Assembly: GCA_003427395.1 (NCBI GenBank) | Contig: BFEA01000152.1 | Coordinates: 1,770,669-1,818,765 of the forward strand | Reading direction: 5' to 3' | DNA: 48,097 bases | DNA from: Chara braunii | Taxonomy: Eukaryota; Streptophyta; Charophyceae; Charales; Characeae | Part shown: positions 42,560-48,097 of the stretch, piece after piece | Layout of the letters: every line of letters begins with the position of its first letter | Numbering within the stretch: the stretch's first letter is position 1 | Position numbers and translations under genes: made by a program | The notes under the pieces: generated by a model | The model's input: only the letters and a program-made list of their open reading frames with translations | What the model was told of the DNA's origin: nothing | Database searches by the model: none

Positions 42560-43771
42560 AAGTGGTCAACCAGTTTAGTACAATGGAAGAGGTTGACTGG
42601 GGGATGGTGACAAAAACCCTCATACTCACTGCCACATCATTATTGACGGATCTCAACAATAAAGTTACAACAGATCATTCACATCATACTGTCAACACTA
42701 ACAGGGCAGGACAGCAACTGCAGAGACAAGGGCAAATGGCGACGTGCACACTGGAAAGAACATCTGAGAGGAAACAAGAGATGGGGGGCAGTCGCATCGA
42801 CGCATTGGGGAGTAATCTTATCCCACACACAACTCAAGGACAACAGCCGCCGCACTTAAAACTGCAGCACGCCCAGCCCCTCATTCTTCAGATGATACCG
42901 ACAAGCTTGCTTGCCCCTACTGCAGCAAACGGACTGTCGAAGCCACCCTCAACGGCCGTTCAGGTCATAGATCTGCTAACAGATGGAGAATCTGACACCG
43001 AAAAGTAGGAGGAGCAGGAGGATCAGTCAGAAGACGGGACGGAGGAGGACCTGGGAGATATTGTCACACAGAATCAGCGTATTCAGATTGCAATGATATC
43101 ACACATCATCCAAGGAGAAACGACACCGACAAGCACTCACCTACATCTAGTGAACAAGTAAGAAGGTGGGGGACACATAACAGTAAGAAAACTAATATGA
43201 ACATGAATATGAGCCCACATATGGACTGCGTGATATACCAACCTCCACCTCCACAGCCTCCCCCTGTGAGACGACCACCGGATTGGGCAAGAAAAATTGC
43301 CCTTGCAGACCTGGATATCAGAGCTCTCAATCTAAATGGACTGGCACAGGCCTCGCCGGAAAAGAAAGAGGCCATTTGGACAATGTTAAAAACAAAGGGA
43401 TTGGGCACTTGGCCGGACGCAATATGCGTCCAAGAGACCCATCTCACTAATTCACCGGCACACAAAGTGAAAGAGAAATGGGTCTGGCCATACACTATCT
43501 TCTCAGCCTCAGCAAGATCAGGTGCATCCACAGGTGTGGCAATATGGATCCCCCACTCGTCTCGGGTCAAACTTGTAGCCCACGAGTACGACCAACAAGA
43601 GGGAAGGTGGGTATATGTAAAAGCCATGTTAGGGGATGATGAAATTGCTATTGTGAGTGTCTATGGCCCTAATGATCCACTAGAAAGGTCACACTTCCTT
43701 CATCAACTATACCAGCAACTGCCTGCTGACCTGCCCCTAATTGTCGCTGGGGATTTCAACATTACCCCTAA
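42560..43771 (+). pseudogene. Inverted 5' arm of LINE D: part of ORF1 and endonuclease
   Basis: The plus-strand copy corresponds to 40600-41843 in reverse complement. ORF1 part: VNQFSTMEEVDWGMVTKTL to VIDLLTDGESDTEK, then a stop where the other copy reads Gln. Endonuclease part: ALADLDIRALNLNGLAQASP to IVAGDFNITP, after which the LINE sequence ends abruptly at the target duplication (43771). The endonuclease here lacks the early stop seen in the main copy. The two arms differ by a few percent by eye and by small indels in the ORF1-ORF2 spacer. A transcript across both could fold into a 1.2-kb duplex with a 0.7-kb loop. Confidence 0.85.
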
Positions 43772-43784
43772 GACCTGTTTCTTT

Positions 43785-44400
43785 CTGGAAACAAAAGTCT
43801 TAGAAAATAATTCGATGTTTGGTGGGCAGCTCTCGTAAGAAAAGGGAAAAGAAAAACAGGAAAAGGGATGGATTTTTATGCATCGTGCTGTGAGCAGGTC
43901 AAGACTGTGTCCTTTCTGTTTTGTGACGTATACGGGTGTGCTGTGTGACCAGGAAGTTAACTTCTGCTTGTTGGTTTTATGCCTTCTTCTAAGTTTTCTT
44001 CTTCTATGTTTTCTTCCCTAGTCTGTGGAGCCACTCTCCTGTAGTTTTTTTTTTTTTTTGGTAATAATTTTGTAGAAGGCATTATAAATAGGATCTCACA
44101 TAGAAATGCATACGCTCTGCAGCCCTGTGTAGGGTTGCACTAGAGGATACATGATGAATAGGATCTCACCGAGTCTGTAGATGTGAGTTTTAGTATGACT
44201 TAGGGACACTGAATTTGTCTGTGTTTTTGTGTTGAGTTTGCTGATTTTTTGAGTTTTCAGTTTTCATTGCTGACTGTGACCAGCGTTAACGGTAGGCCTT
44301 TGTGAGGGACGTAGGATTGAATACTGATAGATTAGGGATAACTCACACATTAGATTAGGGTTAATGGAACAGGATATGTGCCTGGGTGTGTTGAACCTTT
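43785..44400. other. No recognisable gene
   Basis: AT-rich sequence with a T-run at about 44046-44059; only short frames. Confidence 0.5.
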
Positions 44401-44403
44401 TCT

Positions 44404-44535
44404 ATGATGTGAGGGATGCCGGACCCGTTTTTCGGCTTTTATAATTCTAAAGCAGCCGTCATATGAATCAGGCCGGAGTGCCTGGATCATATGACATTTG
44501 GCTGCCATTGTTAAAAAAAAAAAAGAAAAAAAAAA
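44404..44535 (+). mobile_element. LINE-type tail with GCCGGA stem and large hairpin
   Basis: GCCGGACCCGTTTTTCGGC is a stem 1 variant (T-A replaced by C-G). It is followed by an extended hairpin, GCAGCC..CATATGA..CAGGC paired with GCCTG..TCATATG..GGCTGC, and A-runs at 44512-44535. The stem 2 loop is absent, so this is a divergent relative. Confidence 0.5.
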
Positions 44536-44582
44536 AGGAAGTGCCGTATAATTGCAAATTGGCGCACATATAATTTGCCACT

Positions 44583-44620
44583 GTACATGCTAGTGTGAGT
44601 ATGCCCTGAGATACGCCCGC
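44583..44620 (+). mobile_element. SINE head fragment
   Basis: ATGCTAGTGTGAGTATGCCC matches the sequence just upstream of the A-box in the dimer at 35350 (minus strand), GTGCTAGTGTGAGCATGCCC. The A-box itself is broken. Confidence 0.4.
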
Positions 44621-44795
44621 CCGTCCGTGTCCCCTCCTTTTTTTTTAATTAAAAAAGAAACTATATTCTTCTCTCAATTTCACCTCACACTACCTACCTG
44701 CCACTACTCCTAATTGTAGGCACACGGAACCCCCTAGCAGCCAGAACCGTGTTCACGAGAGCATATGTGCTCCCGATCTCCAGGTGGCCGATACC

Positions 44796-44862
44796 GGCGT
44801 AACTCAGTTGGTAAGGCTCGCAAGTGGCATTCAGGATTTCGTGGGTTCAATCCCTATTGCCC
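44796..44862 (+). mobile_element. tRNA-like remnant of a different family
   Basis: An A-box GTAACTCAGTTGGTAAGGC and a B-box GTGGGTTCAATCCC stand at tRNA spacing. The acceptor halves do not pair, so this is a decayed tRNA-derived SINE head or a tRNA pseudogene. Confidence 0.5.
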
Positions 44863-44864
44863 TC

Positions 44865-46150
44865 ATGTACCTTCCTAGGCATGCTTGGCGCCCGGCACCT
44901 AGCTATAGACCACTGGATCCCCCGATCGGCATTGAGGGCAGAGTCTGCTGATGTTCGTAGGGGAGGGGACCACCACCTGAGGGGAGGCACAGGGATTGGT
45001 CCAGTTGGCATGGTCCCTGATGCTACCGGCTGTCCCCTAGCCGGTATTGCCCCCTCCTTTTAAACGAACAGTGAAAAAAGGAGGTTTCTTGCGTCACCGA
45101 AAAAAAGGGGTTGGAGAATTGGGCTCCACCACTAGCCTAATAATGTGAAAGAGGGTGCAAAACGTGGTGAGTGGCGGAGCGAGGCCCTGAAGCCCATTTT
45201 GGGGCCCAAGAGCTTCTATTGCCAATCCAGTTCCTGATCATAATCTCCTGGCTGAGTCCTTCCAAATGCGCAGCAGTCAATTCAATCAAGCAGAAGGCCA
45301 CCAGGAGCTTCGCCGAACTTCGCCGAACTTCGCCAGTCGTCAGACTTGGCCAGTTTCGGCAGGGGGATTGTGTCGGGTCGCCCACGTCAAATGGGGAGCG
45401 GACGTATGTTCAGGTAGACAGCGGAGAGATACAGTGGCCAACGGTTTTGTGCTTCGCATACTTCTCGAGTGCTGAAGCGAGCTCGTGTAACTCACGACGG
45501 ACTTGCAGCGATGTCGGCTATGTTTTTCTCTGGCGATTGGTGTTGTTGGGGGCCATAGAGGAGTGAGATGCAGAAGAATGGACCGGCCCACCTGCCCGCC
45601 CGCCCGCCTGCCCGGCAGAGTAGTCTAAGTCCTGCGTGATGTACGTTGGCCAGCTGCATGGCAGGCATGTGATCACCGAGTGGAGGACACTTTTTCGGAA
45701 TTGACTGGGAAGCGGCAAAAGGCATGCAGATCGAGGGAGAGAGAGAGAGGGAGGGAGGGAGAAGGCAGGGAGGAAGAGAGCGAGGGAGAGAGGAAGGAGA
45801 GAGGAGGGAGGGAGGAGGGAGGGAGATGGGAGGTGGAGAAGGGCCTACGTAGGAAGCGTGCCTGAATTTCATCCAAGCACCAGGAAAAGGGGGGAGAAGA
45901 AGAAGGAGAAGGAGACGGAGAAGGAAAAGGAGGTGATCGCCTCGTGAGTGTGGGTAAGTGTCTGTCCTTCCTGCCTGCCCTGGCCGGTGTGGAGGTGGTT
46001 GCGTGTGTTCTTGTGCGTCTTCCGTTTCTTGCCCGGCCAGCCGGGAAAAGGGGGTGATGTGTTTTTGCGGATACGAAAAGGGAAGAAGTTCGATGGAATA
46101 GGAGTGTGGACGGGATCGCATTCGGTCTGTCGTACCGTCTAGATTCAGAT
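44865..46150. other. No supported gene; includes a purine tract
   Basis: Overlapping GC-rich frames without recognisable domains. GAACTTCGCC is repeated in tandem at about 45308-45333. A purine-rich GA/GGA tract of roughly 210 bases spans 45735-45945 and could form triplex DNA. The frames across it are low-complexity. Confidence 0.5.
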
Positions 46151-46285
46151 CTGCTGGTTGTTGGTCTTGTCCTTAAGTGTGTCTGGAGCATCAAAATGTT
46201 GTGATGGAGTGAGAAATAGCTTGAATTCTTTCTCAGTGCTAATCAATTGTTGCAGTCTTAACTGGTTCGATTCCGAATACCGTGT

Positions 46286-46390
46286 CCTGTCCCGTCCCGT
46301 CCCGTCCCGTCCCGTCCCGTCCCGTCCCGTCCCGTCCCTTCCCTTACCGTGTCCCGTTCCGTTCCGTTCCGTTCCGTTCCGTCCCGTCCT
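46286..46390. repeat. CCCGT/TTCCG pentanucleotide microsatellite
   Basis: About ten tandem TCCCG units, an interruption, then about five TTCCG units. The one-base change spread over consecutive units points to expansion of a variant unit. Confidence 0.9.
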
Positions 46391-46888
46391 ATATACGACG
46401 TACATAAAAAGAAAGGAAATACATTTCGCATGATTATTGTGAGCTATCGTTATCCAAAGACGATTACTATTATATTGCTTAGCTGATGGGGGAAAGAAAA
46501 AGAAATCAATAGATCCAAGGACTCACTTGTAACGCGCCCTAAGAAACTGATAAGAACACATCAATCATCAATGTTGGTAGTCGAACAAATTAGAGTTCTT
46601 TTTTTTTTTTTTCTACGAAAAAAAATCAATGCGAAGTGAAGATGAGATGAAACATGTACGAATCAGGGCGAAGACGACGTTAAGATTCTTCGCTGCGTAC
46701 GTCCGTGTGCAGGTGGTGGAATGAATGCCCTTAAACTCTGTGGGCGTGTTTTTTCTTTTTTTTTCTTTTTTTTTTCCCTTCTTTTTTCCGGAAAGCACTT
46801 ATGTTATCCCAATTCAATACCTCTGTGGTATGTTGCGAAAAGCCGTGACAAATAGCGGTGGGGAATTATGACATCAGGCGTCTTTTCC

Positions 46889-46890
<2 letters not shown>

Positions 46891-46951
<61 letters not shown>

Positions 46952-46995
46952 NACAAATAGCGGTGGGGAATTATGACATCAGGCGTCCTTTCCAA

Positions 46996-47052
<57 letters not shown>

Positions 47053-47185
47053 ACACACACACACACACATACACACACACGCGCGCACACACAGAAAACA
47101 CACACACACACACACACACATGTACATCGACACACATAGAAACATATATACACGCATACACACACATATACGGACAGTGTCACGT

Positions 47186-47251
<66 letters not shown>
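46891..47251. repeat. CA dinucleotide microsatellite
   Basis: Long CA runs at 46891-46951, 47004-47070, 47100-47120 and 47190-47251, with minor interruptions. An N at 46952 is followed by a repeat of the 43 bases that precede the first run (ACAAATAGCGGTGGGGAATT at 46848 and 46953), so the locus is likely mis-joined. Confidence 0.9.
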
Positions 47252-47255
<4 letters not shown>

Positions 47256-47427
47256 GATCAGTCTGTGGAAGTTCAATGAAACAGTCTGGCACAATCATGC
47301 TTTCTGTTTTTTTTCTGTGGCGTTGTGTTTAGCGAACATGAACACACACACACTTACACACACACACACATACACACATACACACATACACACAACACAA
47401 CCTGGCGTGAAAAAGAATCCATGAGTC

Positions 47428-47525
47428 CTTTTTTTTTGGGTGGGGAAAGGGGTTAATCAAACAGCTCCCATCTATTCGTATGGAGCATCCCGTGCTGGGA
47501 AACTGGCCCAGAATCCCATTGATTC
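47428..47525 (-). mobile_element. Isolated LINE family 2 3' tail
   Basis: On the minus strand: CTGGGCCAGTTTCCCAG (stem 1 with G-C in place of A-T), then GCTCCATACGAATAGATGGG AGC (stem 2, in two parts), a short spacer and an A-run (47428-47437). No coding sequence is attached. Confidence 0.6.
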
Positions 47526-48044
47526 TAATACGAACAAGTTGATCAGGAGAAAAGATTGAATGGCTGTACCACACCACACCGGCACAGACTCGGGCAGTGT
47601 CTGCCCGCAGCAAATCAACAGAGTTTTTTTTTTTTTCGGTCCTCGTTCTCTCAACTGTCTTTTCTCTTGTCCTCGTGTTCGTAGATAAAAGAATGCTAAA
47701 TAATTAGTCGTAGGCACTCAAGTGTCTCTCTTTCCTCGAAAGTAATGACAATGACTTCACTTCAAGCACGAGTACGTTCTCAAAATTCTGCAATGCTATG
47801 ATCATTTACGTTGTTTATTAGACCATGAAGATCTTATCTATGTACTGGAGATAAGTCAGATTATCTTCAAACAGCGGTGGAAATACGTATAGAATACCTT
47901 CAGATTTTGTGATTCGGTGGAGCCTCCGCGCGCGGATGTCAATCTGTACGTGCGTGCACGTGCTCGATAAAATCTGTGCACGCCCACGTCTTGTTGTTCA
48001 TAAGATGACGAAGAAATGTATCACGTGTCTTGTGCACCCGTGTG

Positions 48045-48097
<53 letters not shown>
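48045..48097. repeat. TG microsatellite at the window end
   Basis: A continuous TG run reaching the end of the sequence. Confidence 0.95.

Larger units (their letters stand above)
35499..43780 (-). mobile_element. LINE D composite insertion with inverted 5' arm
   Basis: AGACCTGTTT lies at 35499-35508, immediately outside the poly-A tail (T-run 35506-35534), and again at 43771-43780. This brackets an 8.26-kb structure. It holds a minus-strand LINE (3' tail, ORF2, ORF1) from 35506 to 42556, followed directly by a plus-strand copy of the ORF1/endonuclease region (42560-43771). One target duplication around both parts argues for a single insertion event. An 840-bp gap and several stops are present. 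Confidence 0.75.

Noticed and set aside
42108-42659. 183-residue minus-strand frame overlapping LINE D ORF1
   Set aside because: A shadow frame of ORF1 running across the inversion junction; the ORF1 frame aligns with the second copy and with LINE C.
45492-46194. Ser/Pro/Leu-rich minus-strand frames
   Set aside because: Complement of the purine tract, with no conserved pattern.
46858-47298. His/Thr-rich and Cys/Val-rich frames
   Set aside because: Translations of the CA microsatellite; low complexity in every frame.
1-48097. CRISPR array, bacterial operon or phage system
   Set aside because: No regularly spaced identical repeats with unique spacers, no ribosome-binding-site organisation, and all recognisable genes belong to eukaryotic retroelements.

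Overview
This window looks like repeat-dominated nuclear DNA of a plant-lineage (streptophyte) eukaryote. The evidence is an initiator-Met-tRNA primer-binding site of the plant LTR-retrotransposon type, plant-type LINEs with an ORF1, an APE-like endonuclease, an RT and a terminal zf-RVT zinc-binding domain, tRNA-derived SINEs, many small TIR elements, and long microsatellites. A charophyte alga such as Chara would fit the mixture, but that is a guess. I find no confidently recognisable host gene. One 300-residue Asn/Asp-rich ORF (31159-32061) and one possible exon (6622-6775) are the only candidates.

Layout. 1-5.2 kb: a decayed, frameshifted LTR-retrotransposon gag on the minus strand with its primer-binding site and part of a putative 5' LTR, then GC-rich DNA without a gene. 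5.2-11.9 kb: a dense cluster of small TIR elements. At least eight are copies of one family (family I) whose ends meet in TTTAAA-centred palindromes. There are also two Harbinger/Tourist-like elements, two isolated LINE 3' tails and a 487-bp tandem repeat. 11.9-13.05 kb: a truncated LINE (A). 13.05-15.95 kb: no recognisable gene.

15.95-29.6 kb: one old minus-strand LINE (C) split in two by a second, plus-strand LINE (B, 17.6-22.3 kb). B itself carries a 541-bp insertion flanked by an 8-bp duplication. The ORF1 region of LINE C is broken by two foldback elements. 30.7-33 kb: a tRNA-derived SINE, the Asn-rich ORF and a stretch in which one small hairpin motif recurs about eight times. 33.2-35.0 kb: a 5'-truncated LINE (E) with a clear target duplication. 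35.5-43.8 kb: a large LINE (D), containing an 840-bp assembly gap. It ends at its 5' side in an inverted second copy of its own ORF1/endonuclease region, and the whole structure is bounded by one target-site duplication. 43.8-48.1 kb: a LINE tail, a tRNA-like remnant, a purine tract and long CA/TG and CCCGT microsatellites.

The most informative observations are these. (1) A three-hairpin RNA structure is shared by the 3' tails of LINE family 2 and keeps its pairing through compensatory changes. (2) The LINE D insertion has an overlapping inverted 5' arm inside a single target duplication. (3) Two LINE copies suggest a parental FVDD rather than FADD catalytic box. (4) ORF1 of LINE D carries a PIAS-like SUMO-interacting motif. 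(5) The family I elements insert into each other's TTTAAA ends.
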